A DNA stretch of 64,000 nucleotides from Dactylorhiza incarnata (GCA_033032865.1 JAWHQI010000068.1:5704001-5768000), one strand, 5' to 3'; positions 11,978 to 23,973 are shown, counted from the first letter of the stretch. The notes: a model not told the origin generated them from the sequence alone. Numbers and translations are program-made.

Positions 11978-12358
11978 TAGTCACATTGAGGGGGAGCTAG
12001 AATGGGATGTTCAATTTGAGCAGGTACAGTTATTACAGAAATCGCTCACCAATTAAGGGGGAGCAAATTCCCTGCTCAGGTTGAGGGGGAGATGGCAAAT
12101 GCCAAGATTGTATAGGTTGTCCTATAAGTTGATCCAAAGGGATCTATAGATGTTGCCTCCCAATCCCTAATGGGATAAATAGTTGAAGAAACCAGAAAGG
12201 GGGAGAAAGAGCCATTGCTAAGTAAGAACCTATGCTTAGGATATTAGCTAGAGGGAGATAGGACCTATGCTCCACAGATCAATTTTCTGTGATATGATTT
12301 TTGTTATTAATGTACCTTAGCATTGTGGATGTTCTGCCTTCTTCAAATAGGGGGAGAT
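11978..12358 (+). other. SIRE-like 3' non-coding region with five polypurine tracts
   Basis: Five copies of a GGGGGAG core: at about 11985-11997, 12053-12064, 12081-12093, 12196-12205 and 12345-12358. The last one abuts the 3' LTR and is the plus-strand primer. The rest may be spare priming sites, as described for SIRE-type elements. No ORF of note. Confidence 0.8.
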
Positions 12359-13980
12359 TGTTGGGTATATTGCCCTCAATAGTACCTTGATTTGAAGAGG
12401 CATCACTCTCAATGCTAAGGACATATTGTATTTGATGAGCTAGACTTGTGTAAGATATACAGGTGCAGGTGACTCAAAAGAAAGGGCCAAACATGCCCTT
12501 AGATGTGGAGAAATCATCTTCCAAAAGATGAAGTTTTGTCTCAGCCGAACCGCTGAGATGAGGGGGGCAAAACTGCTGAGACGAGGAGCCGTCTCAGCGT
12601 ATCCGCTGAGAAGAAGGTGCCTCTGCTGAGAAGTTCATTATACACTAAGAATCAGCGTGGTCGTCGAACTGGGCTCGACATTCGTCGAACGCTGAACGCT
12701 GTTTGTCGACCACTGAGACGAGATCAAAGCTGAAGCCGCTGAGAAGACACACTAGGCAAGATTGTCGAACGCTGAATTCCATTCAACAAACGCTGAGACG
12801 AGGAGCCGTCTCAGCGGAGCCACTGAGAAGACACACAAGGCAAATTTGTCGAGCGCTGAGCTGGCAAGATCGTCGAACGCAGGGGACAGCTGGTTCGTCG
12901 AACGCAGAGTGTTCCACGTTCGTCGAGCGCAGTCCTTCTCTACGGAAAAGTAGGGCGGCGGGTCCTGCGGCTAGGACTAGTTGCAGAAAATTTGTGTGGG
13001 GTCCAAAATCTTCTCCCATACCTCTCAGCAGATCATCTAAGAGCCGTTGAAGATCAGAGATGTATAAAACGAAGAGTTAGGGCACATTTGAAGCTCTCGG
13101 CAACGTGCGAAAGAGATCAACTGTTACATTGACGGCTGAAGCTCTCGTCTTCTTCCTCCTACTCACTGAACAAGAAGAAGAAGAAGAAAACAGAGAAAGA
13201 AAGTTAGCTCCTTTGCAAGAAGGAGCAAGGTGATCTTCCATCTTTTTGTCGAAGAGGAAGATCAAGTTAGTAGCTGGCATCGAAATCTTCAGCTACAGGA
13301 AGCACAGACGGTGCAAGATCTACAGGAGAGTACCTATACTGCAGAATATTTCTAAATCATTTTTCTGTAGGGCATTTTGCCTGAGCTGTAAGACCTTTTG
13401 GTCTGAGATTGTAGGAACCTGAGGGTTGTGAGTTGTAGGGTTGAAGGCCTGAGTGTAGGATCTGGAGCAGATCTAAGGTAGGGCTTACCAGCCTGAGGTA
13501 GGACCCGGAGCTGGTCCGAGCTGTAGGAGGAGGAGTCCTCTGAGTGGTAGGACCTGGGAGAGGTCTGAGTTGTAGGACATTATTGTCTGAGCTGTAGGAG
13601 GTGTTATACTCTGAGTTTGTAGGGCAGCTGTGCCTGAGGTAGGAGCTGGAGATAGCTCTGAGTTGTAGGGACTTGTGTCCTGAGGTAGGATCATTCTTGA
13701 TCTGAGATGTTCTTGTGCTGTAAGCTCTTTGAGCCGAGGTTGGAGTTGGAGAAGTTGGCCCTGTCTAACACACTGTTAGAAGGGTGGAGGGAGAAAGTGG
13801 ACTATCCATAGACACACTGTCTTTGGGGAACCACTATAAATTATTGTGTGCTTTCTGTGTTTGCTGATTTGCTTGAACCAACCCTGAAAACAGCTAAAGC
13901 TAATCAAGTAAAATTTAAAAGACCTATTCACCCCCCCCCCCCCTCTAGGTGACTTAGACTTCAAACCTTATATTCTTTCA
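12359..13980 (+). repeat. 3' LTR of SIRE-like element
   Basis: 1622 bp, the same layout as the 5' LTR with small indels. The TATA box is at 13063-13069. It ends TTCTTTCA directly before the second CTTAA target copy. Confidence 0.93.
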
Positions 13981-15882
13981 CTTAAAAAGTGCGCATTTGG
14001 TGTGACTTCTGTAGAGTTTCTAGGATACAAAGTGAGTTTCGAAGGTATTCATGTTGACCCTAAAAAGGTCCAAGTTATTCGAGAATGGCCAGAACCTAAA
14101 AATATCTGGGAGGTTAGAAGTTTTCATGGATTGGCCACGTTTTATCGATGGTTTATTCGCAATTTTAGTAGTATAATGGCACCAATCACTGAATGCATGA
14201 AGAAGGGTGAATTTAAGTGGACTAAAATGGTCACTACTGCATTTCAAATGATTAAGGAACGGATGTCCGAAGCCCCACTACTACGGTTGCCGGATTGTAG
14301 CAAGGTGTTTGATTTATCATGTGATGCATCTGGGATAGGAATCAGAGGAGTTTTAAGTCAAGAGGGACATCCGATAGGTTATTTTAGCGAGAAGCTTGCG
14401 GGCCCGAAATTAAATTACTCCAATTATGATCGTGAGTTCTATGTCGTAATACGTTGTCTTCAACATTGGCCACACTATATTATATCAAAAGAATTTGTAA
14501 TCTTATCCGATCATGAGGCACTAAAATTTGTAAACTCCCAAAGTAAAATCAGCCCTCGGCATGCCAAATGGGTGTCGTACCTTCAGGAGTACATATTCAT
14601 TATCAAGCACCTTATGGGTTCGTTAAATCGTGTGGCGGACGCTCTTAGTCGTGTCACACTATTATTGTCTGCAATGGAAGTAACGGTCATAGGATTTGAG
14701 AGAATTAAGGATGAATATGTTCAATGCCCGGATTTTAAAGATATATATTTAGCCGCTCAGGACAATTCCCCTTCTACTATCTCTGCATACTACATTCGTG
14801 ACGGTTATTTATTTAAACATACGCAATTATGTATTCCCTGTTCCTCGCTACGCCATTTCATTATATGGGAGTTACATAGTGGAGGGTTAGGTGGACATTT
14901 CGGTTGGGATAAAACTATCATGCTAGTCGAGGACAAATTCTTTTGGGCAGGCCTCAAACCAATGGTCAATAAAATCGTTGGGAGTTGTCGTGTATGTCAA
15001 TTAGCGAAAGGTAACAAGACCAATGCGTGTGGGTACACACCACTGCCCATTCCATCTGTTCCATGGGAGGATGTTAGCATGGACTTCATATTGGGCCTAC
15101 CCCTAATATTTAGGCGACACGATTCCATTCTGGTCGTAGTGGATAGATTTTCCAAAATGGCCTACTTTATCGCATGCAATAACACCAACGATGCATCACA
15201 TGTTGCTAAACTATATTTCAAGGAGGTCGTGGCTCATCGGGGCATCCCCAAAACGATAGTGACTGATAGTTACGTTAAATTTACTAGCTATTTCTGGAAG
15301 ACACTTTGGAAGCTTTTGGGAACTAGACTTATGTTTTCGTCGGCCTATCATCCCCAAACGGATGGGCAAACAGAAGTGGTTAACCGAAGCTTGGGTGGTT
15401 TGCTTCGTTGCCTCGTGGGTGATCATAAAGGTACGTGGGACCTTATTCTTCCTCATGCTCAACTAGCTTATAATAATTCTAAGAATAGGTCCACTGGATT
15501 ATCACCAAATGAGATCGTACACGGATATAAGGCGCCAGTGCCTCTTGGCTTGGTTCCGCTACCACCATCTTTTAAATCGAGTCATTTTGCACAGGACTTT
15601 GCTTCGCGCGTTCACACTCTCCATAAGCACATTAGCGAGACGTTAGCTAAGCAATATTTTATTTATCAATCGAATGCTAACGTACATAAGCGAGCAGTCC
15701 CCTTGAATATTGGTGATTTGGTAATGGTTCATCTAATCCCGGAATGGATTCCTTCGGGCACCGTAAAGAAATTGGAGAATAGGAGAGCCGGTCCTTTTCG
15801 GGTTTTAAAGAAGCTAGGCGAAAACGCATATCTATTGAAGTTACCCGCTGATTGGGGAATTTCCCCTGTTTTTAACGTTTAA
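13981..15882 (+). pseudogene. Chromovirus RNase H and integrase
   Basis: Continuation of the chromovirus frame after the copia element; one frame stays open to a TAA at 15880-15882. Connection motifs VEFLGYKVSFEGI and VRSFHGLATFYRWFIRNFS. RNase H: DLSCDASGIGIRGVLSQ, the DREFY region, LSDHEALKF, NRVADALSR. Integrase: zinc finger (LHSGGLGGHFG, CRVCQ), catalytic Asp in SMDFILGLP, second Asp in TDSYVKF (usually Asp-Arg-Asp, changed here), Glu in HPQTDGQTEVVNR. The GPY-type C-terminal region is at about 15720-15860 (NRRAGPFRVLKKLGENAYLL). The element's only stop in this part comes just where the frame enters the chromodomain. Confidence 0.88.
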
Positions 15883-16443
15883 GATTTAACGCTTTATGTT
15901 GCTCCACCACCTGAATTGTCTGTCTCTCCGTTTAATATTTCCACTATATCTTCTAATGGGGTGGGGGGTGAGATTGTTTCTGGATCGCTCTCTCCTTCGG
16001 ATTCTACGGGAGGTATGTTGCCTACTGGTGATAAAACATGTTTTTCTTCTTTTCCTAACGCCTTTCCAAGGTTCCCCGGGACCGATTTCTTGCCTGACAG
16101 AATTTTGCAGGATGCAGTGTTTTCCACTCTCGATGGTGACATTCACAGGTTTTTGATCCATTGGCGAGGTCGCCCTGCTTCTGACGACTCTTGGCTCTCC
16201 GCCGCGGAGGTGGATCTTCTGGACGCGGATCTCCAACGCAGCTATTTACCCGCACACTCATCGGTGATGAGTCCTTTCGAGCGGGGGAGGATTGATGGCG
16301 ACGACCTCCACGACGGCCAACTTGGTGATGAAGATGACGTCCATGGCACACTTGATGATGATGTTGAACCACCGGCCAAAGACTTGCGGCGCCGTAGCGG
16401 TCACGACTACAATCTCCGCCCACGCAACAAGAAATTAATTTAG
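15883..16443 (+). pseudogene. Chromovirus chromodomain tail
   Basis: The same reading frame continues past the TAA at 15880-15882 to a stop at 16441-16443. After a Ser/Thr/Pro-rich linker (15916-16080), residues ILQDAVFSTLDGDIHRFLIHWRG begin at about 16100 (shown only in part: core FLIHWRGRPASDDSW). This matches a chromodomain: hydrophobic strand, the aromatic position Trp in HWRG, and Trp in DSW. The tail ends with an RRRSGHDYNLRPRN basic motif. Known: such domains in plant chromoviruses bias integration toward heterochromatin. The intact state of the domain behind a single stop is unusual. Confidence 0.78.
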
Positions 16444-17300
16444 TTTATTTTGCTAATTTATGGTCTACAATTATCTATTTATGTGGTTTGCATTTAATTA
16501 TTTATTTCTGTCATTTTTAATTTATGGTGTGCGTTTAGCCACTATTTTGGGCGGCTATTAAACTTTTGGATGTACGCCTTATATAAGGAAAAAACTCTAC
16601 CTATGTTATTAGATTTTGATGAAATTAAAAATTATTATTCTCCCCTCCAAAACCTAAACTTCCCTCCCTCTTCCTCTCTCATTGCCGCCGCCCCCCCTTG
16701 AGGGATTCTTCCAAGGTTCGGCCGCCCCCCTCTTTCTCTTCTCCCCTCCTCCATATTCTCTCCTCCACACTATTCCTCCACCACCTTTCATCTCTCTATT
16801 TCCTCTTTCATCCACAGTTCCAAAATATCTTGTGCAAGAAGTAAAGGTTGTGGTGATCTTCTACGGCGTGAAGCGGTGAAGACAGGCGTGTTATTCATCC
16901 TTGGTGCACTTCCCGTGGATCTCGACGGAAGGCGATCATTTCTTATGGATCCAACATCTCGGATCTACTTTTCTGAGAGGGGTAACGAATAATACTACTC
17001 AAGAGATCTTCCTTTCTTTGATAGTTCTTGTTGTGGACGATTTTTGCGTGGATTTTCGAAGCTTTAATTATCGCGGTAGTTTGTATAATAGATCTGTGGT
17101 TTTCATTTGGTTTTTCGATAACTCTCGAGAGGATTGGTGACCCTCGTTCTTTTTTCTAGTTGGGATAGATCCTATTACTTTCAAATCGTGCTTTATTTTT
17201 GGTGGATCTGTTTTGGTACAACTCCAAGCTCGTCGGAATCAATATTATTCCTTTTAGCAGGAGCGGATTTTGGCCTATAGCCATTCTCCGAACCAAGTGC
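16444..17300 (+). repeat. Probable 3' UTR and 3' LTR of the chromovirus
   Basis: An AT-rich stretch follows the chromodomain stop, then a TATA-like box TATATAAGG (16580-16588), then a pyrimidine-rich leader (16640-16810). This is the usual order of a transcribed LTR. There is no second copy in the window and no clear polypurine tract, so neither end is certain. Short ORFs here look random. Confidence 0.4.
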
Positions 17301-17538
17301 GGTGTGGCTACCCATACGTTAGCGCGAAAGATAAATAAATATAATTGTGACGGCTGCGTTTCGTTAGCGTGTGGTAAAGTGGGCGTAGAACGTGGCGAGA
17401 GACGTTGTTGCGTCGTCCTTGTAGGATCGATTTGGTCGGCCTACATCACCCGTCCTTGAGGTTGGCAAAAAGGCTGTCGATGATGACCAGTTTCACCTTG
17501 AGGCTCGCGGTCTCGTCGTTAGTTTCATTGAGCGCGTG

Positions 17539-18648
17539 TTAGAGCACCTCGATGTTCCTCTCCAACTGAAGACCGCGCCGGCCCATCATGTGAGCGATCT
17601 CCAAGGTACGGAGCTGGGCTCGCGAACTCTTGTGTGTGAGCGACCGCGTGGTCTCATGCTTGAAAACCGCAGCGTCCACCCGGCCGTAGAGCCCGAAGGA
17701 GAGCGCGAAAGCATGGCCGCAGGTGGTCTCCTGCTCCACCCAGGTGGGAAGAAGGGTGGATATATAGGCCTTGTTGGCCCCTGGATCCCAAAATAGCAGA
17801 GGCTCGCCGGCCTCGTCCCGGTGCTTCTGTCCGAGACCAAAGTTCCGATGGTGTATCGTCACGTATAGGGTCGAAGTTCTGGCGCCCCATCGATCTGCTC
17901 GCCGGGCTCCTTTTCTGCGGACCGGCTTGAAGAGGGCTCCTCGCTCGCTGAGGCCCCAAGGAGCTGCTTTCCCCTATCAGATTTTGGGGGAATCTTTTTC
18001 TTCGACGTCGGCTATGAGGAAGGCTCCCTGCGACCCGCGGGCTTAGCCCTCTTCTTGCTGGGCAGTGCGAAGGTGCTGGGAGAGTCGCGGCAGGTGTCTA
18101 CGCCTAAGTTAGTGAGAGCGAGGTTAGCGGCAGTAGTCCTTGCTCTCCCATAGGGGGTGGACAGGAAGATCCCGCTCTCCTGCGAATGGACAATAGCAAT
18201 CAAGGTTGGCAGTCAAGGCGAGGTAAAGTATAGAAGGCGCGAGCGAGCGCGAGGAGTACCTTCTTCGGGGAGCACCGGGAGTAGCGAGTCGATGTTTCGG
18301 CGGAGATGAATGACCTCGAAATTCTTCTTGTTAAAGAACTGGAAGAGCGTGGTGTCGTGGCCGCCGAGAGTACGAGGACGGTAGGTGGTCTCGCCGTGTT
18401 GAACATGCGAAAAGGGAATGTTGCCGAAATTCCCTTTGACGTATACAAACTTTTGAGCCCAGTAATGGCTCTTATTCACGGTCTCGTTTACCTTTGCGTG
18501 GGTACCCACGAAGTAGGAAGTCCCGTCTTTATATGCCCTGAAGGAGAACAGCTTGCAAAATATGGGTAGACTGAACTTGATCCGCTCTTCTCGCATGTAG
18601 CAAGCGAAGGTGACGACAACGACATTGGAGGTCAACTGACCCAATATC
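17539..18648 (-). pseudogene. Tat antisense ORF, main part
   Basis: On the minus strand the frame entering at 18648 reads GQLTSNVVVVTFACYMREERIKF and, further on, HYWAQKFVYVKGNFG. This pattern matches the conserved domain of antisense ORFs in Tat elements. One TGA at about 18213 interrupts it; the same frame continues to 18012 with the basic linker LPSKKRAKPAGRREPSS. After a frameshift, 17862-17539 encodes a helical, probably coiled-coil C-terminus (THKSSRAQLRTLEIAHMMG). The N-terminal codons of the domain are on the far side of the inserted copia element (25127-25215). Role unknown; the basic linker suggests nuclear localisation, which is inference. Confidence 0.6.
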
Positions 18649-19801
18649 TGTTAGAATTTTGATTTGAATCGCTTAGGAGTAAGCAGGAGTTGCATCAACT
18701 GAATTATAGCCAAACAACCACAATGCCACACAGCAACACAATAGACTTTATTGAATCACAAAACTTTATTACAGTGCGAGACATACATGGCAAGACATGA
18801 TTCATAAGAATCACGAAGGAGAGAAGAACAAAAAACACCAAAAAACAAAACTGGCGGCTTGACAAGCAGAGACCGCACAAATCGCTGAACTCCAGAGACC
18901 GCCTGGCTTGTCCTGAGACCGCACGAACAGAAAATAGGCAAGATGACCTGCACTACAAGACCGCCACCTCAGACCGCATGAACTAGAGCTTATTGAACTG
19001 AACTGAGAACAGAAGCTGTCGCCAGACCGCAAGTCAGATCGCCTGACCGCAGAAGGTCGCCTGATCGCTGAGCTCACTGCGAACAGCACAAAAACAACAT
19101 AAACCAGTTCGCAGACAAGCCGCTGCCGAACTGTTTATTCAAGCCGCTGGGAAAACACCAAGGAAGGAGACCACAATACTGCTGACCACAAACCTGCGAA
19201 CACAACAAACAGACAACTCGCTTCCCAGACCACCCGACCTCAAAGTTGAGGCCGCACAAAACAACCCAGGCTCTAGTTCTTACAGTTCTCGTTAAGAATG
19301 ACGGGCCCTGCACCTATATTTATAGGCGAGAGAACGGATGTCGTCACCGCCGCAGGAGAGATACAGTCACCACCCATCAGATTGCGAGCGGTCTCATAGA
19401 GCAGACCGCGCAATCACACCACTTGGACAACACCTATCCAAGACCGCAAATCAACAGAAGACCGCGCACAAGCCGCGCGGACACAGAACACTCCTTCCTT
19501 AGATCGCCAAGGACAAACCAAGAACATCTGGCCGACTTCAGACAAGTCGCCAGATCACCCAGCACAAGCCACCCGGTCACAGCGGTTACTCAAGAACAGA
19601 CCGCCCGGTCTTCCACAAAGAAGATAGATCAACTGAGCAGAGCAGACCGAAAGAGACCGAAATATACAAGAACAAACCGGCCATCACAGCAGACCGCCAG
19701 AGCCAGACCGACAGAGTACCAACGCAGAGACCACGTCGTCTTTGCGATCACCAATAAACAGACCGCCGGCCCCCTTCCACTTCAGTTCAATAATTTTAAC
19801 A
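18649..19801 (-). repeat. 3' LTR of Tork-like copia element
   Basis: 1153 bp. It carries dozens of the hexamer GACCGC, mostly in the CAGACCGC context, from about 18860 to 19770. A TATA-like box (minus strand CTATAAATATAG) lies at about 19314-19325. Its outer edge touches the ATATC duplication. Confidence 0.92.
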
Positions 19802-19810
19802 CTCCCCCTT
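19802..19810 (-). other. Polypurine tract of Tork-like copia element
   Basis: The minus strand reads AAGGGGGAG immediately before the 3' LTR, the expected plus-strand priming site. Confidence 0.8.
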
Positions 19811-22483
19811 GAAGTGGGAAGTGGAAACTAGCCCAAGTAAACTCTGCAACCGAGTAAACGGTCCTTTTGTCAGCGGCTTTGTGAAGATGTCTGCAACATT
19901 GTCCGCACTTTGAATATGCTCGACCATAAGAGATCCTCCCAACACCTTCTCACGAATGAAATGGTGCTCAATCTAAATATGCTTGGTCCTCGCGTGACAG
20001 ACTGGATGATTAACCAGCTTGAGAGCACTCTCATTGTCCCCGCATAACATAATGGGACCTCGAACCTCCTCATGAACGTCCTCCACCAACCTCCTGAGCT
20101 AAACGGCTTCCTGAGCTGCCAAGGCCGAAGCCTTGTATTCTGCTTCTATGGTAGATACAGACACTGAGTCCTGGTTTTTGCTTCACCAAGAGATAGCTAT
20201 GGGGCCTGTCATAAATACAAAGCCAGACGTTGATCTCCGATCATCCACGTCTCGCCCGTAATCAGCATCCATGTATCCAAGCAACTCCAAGCTTGACCCT
20301 CTCCTATATAGGAGACCTAGATCAGAGGTCGACTTCACATACTTCAAAATTCCTTTAGCCGCCAGAAGATGAGGTTTCCGTGGTTCCTCCATGTAGCGAC
20401 TCACTTTGCCAACTACATAAGCAATATCTGGCCTCGTGATGGCCAAGTAGATTAAGCTCCCAATCAGCGCTCGGAACACCAATGGTTCAGATAGAACCCT
20501 CCCCTCATCCTTCTGATGTTTATGATGCTGTTCCAGAGGTATAGAGCTGCTCTTCCCTTCCTCCATGCCGAATCGTTGAACGATCCGCTCCGCATATCCA
20601 GCCTGAGAAACGAACACTCCGCTCTCCCGCCTCTGAACCTCGAGTCCAAGGAAATGGTGAAGCTCACCCAGATCCTTCATCTCGAATCTGATAGCAAGCT
20701 TGGCTCTCAGCCTTGCTACTGCCTCCTTCGAGTTCCCGGTGACAATCATGTCATCCACATATAGCAAAACAATAACCCGAAGCACCCCCTCTTTCTTGAC
20801 GAACAAGCTAGAATCAGAGTCTGAAGCAAAGAACCCACAGAATAGAAGATACTCCGCGATCTTTCCATACCACGCCCGAGGCGCTTGCTTCAACCCATAC
20901 AGGGCTTTCTTCAATTTGCAGACGTAATCTGGACACTCCTCCGAGATGAATCCCGGCGGTTGGATCATGAAGATATCCTTGTCAATCTCTCTGTATAAGA
21001 AAGCATTCTTCACATCGAGCTGCCAATTCTTCCATCCACTAGATGCCGCCAAAGCAATAACAAATCGAACCGAAGTCATCTTTGCCACTGGACTGAACGT
21101 CTCATCATAATCTTCTCCGTACTGCTGTGAGAAGCCGCGAGCCACAAGGCGAGCCTTGTATTGCTCGATTGTGCCATCAACTTTCTTCTTGAGCTTATAG
21201 ACCGACTTGCATATCACAGGGGTAATGCCCTTGGGCCTTGGCACTAGAGACCAAGTCTCATTCTTCTTGAGAGCACCCATCTCCTCCTGCATAGCAATGT
21301 CCCACTGCTTCACGCCTTTGGCCTTCTCAAAGCTCGACGGTTCCCTCTCATCCAAGGGACCAACAAAGAAACATGAGACAAAGCTCACCATGTTTCCTCC
21401 TGTGTATCGATCAGGTGGCTTGATAGTCCTCTTCGACCTCCTAAGAGGTTGCTCCTGACTAACCACCTCTTCAGCTGCTTCTTCTGTGCTAGCTCCTCTT
21501 CCAGAAGAACTTGGAGCATCGCTCCACCTGCTTCTAGAACCTGAAGCCTTCATCTCTGAGCTTGACACGGCTGGAGCTCCTGGTGAAATAGGCAACTCCA
21601 CTTGAAGAAATTCCGCAGCCTTCCCTTCTTCATCAACCCTGCTCTTCGGTAGTTCAACTCCTGAACTCCCCTTGTAGGAAGTCACCTCATAGAACACCAC
21701 ATCCTGAGATACCACTGATCTTCGTGTCTCAGGATCCATGCATCTCCATCCATTCTTCCGCTCATCATATCCAACGAAGACTAGCTTCCTTGCTTTCACA
21801 TCTAGCTTTGTCTGAAGAGCATCAGGGATATGCACATAACAGGTTGACCCGAACACCCGAAGGTGTGCAACACTCGGCTTCTCCTTGAACATCAGTTTGT
21901 GAGGGGTCTTCATGTTGATAGGACATAGAGGCATTCTGTTGATGACGTAGGCAACACAAGACATTCCCTCCGCCCAGAAGGACCTTGGGATACTCTTGGC
22001 AGGAAGCCAGCATTTGCAGGTTTCCGTCAGATGACGGATCTTCCGCTCTGCAACGCCATTTTGCTGTGGAGTATGGGCACAAGTGAACTCTCTCTGGACC
22101 CCGTGCTTCCTTCAAAAACTTAAGAACTCACCAGAGGTGAACTCCCCACCATTGTCAGTTCTCAATTTTTTCACCCGCAGGCCTAACCGACCTTCCACCA
22201 GCTCCTTGAACTCCACGAACTTCGCAAAAGCTTCCGACTTCTCTTTCAGAAAATACACCCATACATATCTGGTATAATCGTCAATCAACACCAACATATA
22301 TTTGTTGCCTCCAAGGCTTGGGGTGGCAGTCGGTCCCATCAAATCACCGTGAATGCACTCCAACGGCCCTTTTTCATCTTGTTTGCGATTTATCAAATGG
22401 AAGTCGATGAGACTTACCAAACTGACATCCCGCACAAACATGACCGTCTCCATAGGAGGACAAGCTAGGCAAGCCCTTGACAA
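19811..22483 (-). pseudogene. Copia integrase, reverse transcriptase and RNase H, several stops
   Basis: One frame holds all three domains. Integrase core: CIHGDLMGPTATPSLGG (first Asp), LRTDNGGEF (second Asp), TPQQNGVAER (Glu). An in-frame TGA at about 22112 lies before the Glu motif. From 21964 to 20183 the frame is open: integrase tail, Ser-rich linker, then reverse transcriptase with [34 protein letters not shown] and catalytic LLYVDDMIVTG. RNase H begins with YMDADYGRDVDDRRSTSG and is cut by a TAG at about 20183. The remainder ([34 protein letters not shown]) is readable to about 19811 with further stops. Not functional as read. Confidence 0.88.
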
Positions 22484-23018
22484 GGCCCCTTAACGCCATA
22501 GCCTTCAATTTGTCCATGCCTACATGCCCCAACCTTTCATGCCAGATAGTCGCGCTATCATTGGTCTTCATCTTGTCAACATAGGTACTTGTCGATAAAA
22601 CAAACAAATCCTTTACCCGCTTTCCAACATGAATAACGTCTCCCTTTATCTCCGGTTGAGTTTTAAGAAACTTCACTTCAGTTGGGCCAAACAGAATGTG
22701 ATAACCAGCATCGACCGCATTGGTCACAGAGAAGAGATTCTTATTCATACCCGTCACGTGATAAACACTCCTCAGTGTGAGTGGACCCTTATCACTGTTC
22801 AGAGAGACAACACCTTCTTGTTCTACTGCATGAACAGAATTATCAGCCGTAATGATTGCATCGTTACCCGAGTAAGGCGCCAAAGAAGAGAACTTTGATT
22901 CATCCCCGGTGAGGTGATGCCCACACCCTGAATCCACGATCCAATCCTCATCGACGTTGATGGCAGCCAAGGCCTTAACAGCATGGCCATCATATTGGCC
23001 GCAAAGGCTCCTCCCCAT
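22374..23018 (-). pseudogene. Copia protease and pre-integrase region
   Basis: Open frame with the protease motif DWIVDSGCGHHLTGD, the typical following strand ADNSVHAVEQEG, then the pre-integrase region and integrase zinc finger (IWHERLGHVGMDKL, CAGCQFGK). It is in a different frame from both gag (23066-23884) and the integrase core, so frameshifts lie near 23000 and 22400. The protease is expected to cleave gag-pol inside the particle. Confidence 0.85.
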
Positions 23019-23065
23019 CCAGCTTCATCAGACTTTGGCTTCTCCTTCTCCGATGCATGTCCCGA

Positions 23066-23884
23066 CTAAAGATTAACTCGGCAATCCTTCTTGAAGTGGA
23101 CGGTCTTATTGCACCTGAAGCACCTTGGTCCCTCTCCCTTCTTCTTCCCATCAGACTTAGAAGCATAGCGCCTATCCTGCTGACCTGAAGTAGAGGGTCC
23201 ATCATGACCTGGCTTCTTCTTATCCCACTTCTTCTTCTTCTTCCCAGAGAACAACACATCACTATATCCCCCAGAGATAGAAGTCCCTGTCATCTGTCTT
23301 GCCAAACTTTCCTGCGAGGCAAGTATGTTTTCCAGCTCCAACAGAGATGGCTGATTTGCCCAACCCTGAACTGATGTCACAAAGGCAAGATACTCCTTCC
23401 GCAACCCGCGGATGATATGCCTATTCAGTTTTGCCTCCGAGATGGGCTCATCAGGGTCCAATGCAGAAATCTCTGCTGTGAGGTTCTTCATCTTAAGAAA
23501 GAAGGTATAAATAGAAAGATCACCTTGAGAGGCCTTCGCCGACTCATTTTCAAGAAACTGTAGCCGAGCTACATTTCTCTTATTGAACAGCCCATCCAAA
23601 GACATCCAAATCTCAGCAGCAGATTTACATCCAATGATGTGATCGAATAGCTCTGGTGAGATAGCCCTCTTGAGTGTGAACTCTGCCTTTGCATTAGTCC
23701 TCCTCCAAAGTCTCACCTCTGCCATATTATCTCCTGCTAGAAAAACTTCTTGTGTGTCTTCTCCTCCAACTATCTCCCAAAGATCCTCGCCAAGCAAGTA
23801 ACTCTCCATACACGACTTCCATTTCTTGTAATTAGTGGATGTGAGGAGTTCAATACCAAGCCCTCTTGTGTATCCAGCTTCCAT
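23066..23884 (-). pseudogene. Copia gag
   Basis: 272 codons from an ATG at 23884: MEAGYTRGLGIELLTSTNY. The copia gag capsid region (LWEIVGGEDT, LDGLFNKRN, ILASQESLARQM) is followed by a zinc knuckle CFRCNKTVHFKKDC, where the usual Gly of the G-H pair is Val. The frame stops at RVNL and the rest of gag-pol lies in another frame. The ATG lies about 77 bases inside the primer site, as expected for the first coding region. Confidence 0.85.
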
Positions 23885-23960
23885 GGAAAACTAGGTGGTC
23901 TCTTCTTCACAAAGACGAGGGCAACTCAAGTTGAACACTACTTATCTAATCCGACAAACT

Positions 23961-23973
23961 AGCTCTGATACCA
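23961..23973 (-). other. Primer binding site of Tork-like copia element
   Basis: The minus strand reads TGGTATCAGAGCT directly next to the 5' LTR, complementary to the 3' end of initiator Met tRNA. Confidence 0.9.

Larger units (their letters stand above)
4566..13980 (+). mobile_element. Complete SIRE-like Ty1/copia retrotransposon
   Basis: Two LTRs (4566-6205 and 12359-13980), both starting TGTTGG and ending TTCTTTCA. A Met-type primer site follows the first and a polypurine tract precedes the second. Perfect 5-bp target duplication CTTAA at 4561-4565 and 13981-13985. Gag, protease, integrase, reverse transcriptase and RNase H occur in copia order. The long LTRs, very long gag with coiled-coil stretches, the reverse transcriptase signature and the repeated G-rich tracts before the 3' LTR fit the SIRE (Maximus) lineage. 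Gag, protease and integrase are broken; RT-RNase H is open. In the first 208 bases I count four LTR differences by eye, implying a fairly young insertion. Confidence 0.93.
3541..17300 (+). mobile_element. Ty3/gypsy chromovirus, 5' end missing, interrupted
   Basis: Coding sequence at 3541-4565 ends mid-codon series in reverse transcriptase and resumes at 13981 after a copia element flanked by CTTAA. Order: end of protease, reverse transcriptase, RNase H, integrase, chromodomain, then an AT-rich and pyrimidine-rich 3' region. Gag and the start of protease are cut off by the Athila insertion. The terminal chromodomain places it among chromoviruses; I cannot fix the sub-lineage (Galadriel and CRM are candidates). 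The right boundary near 17300 is approximate because no second LTR is present for comparison. Confidence 0.75.

Noticed and set aside
17536..18046. Plus-strand ORFs in the antisense-ORF region
   Set aside because: The minus strand carries the conserved domain; plus-strand frames are its shadows.
19246..19812. 188-codon plus-strand ORF rich in Thr, Arg and Gln (similar one at 24748-25170)
   Set aside because: Produced by GACCGC repeats in the Tork-like LTRs, antisense to the element, no protein signature.
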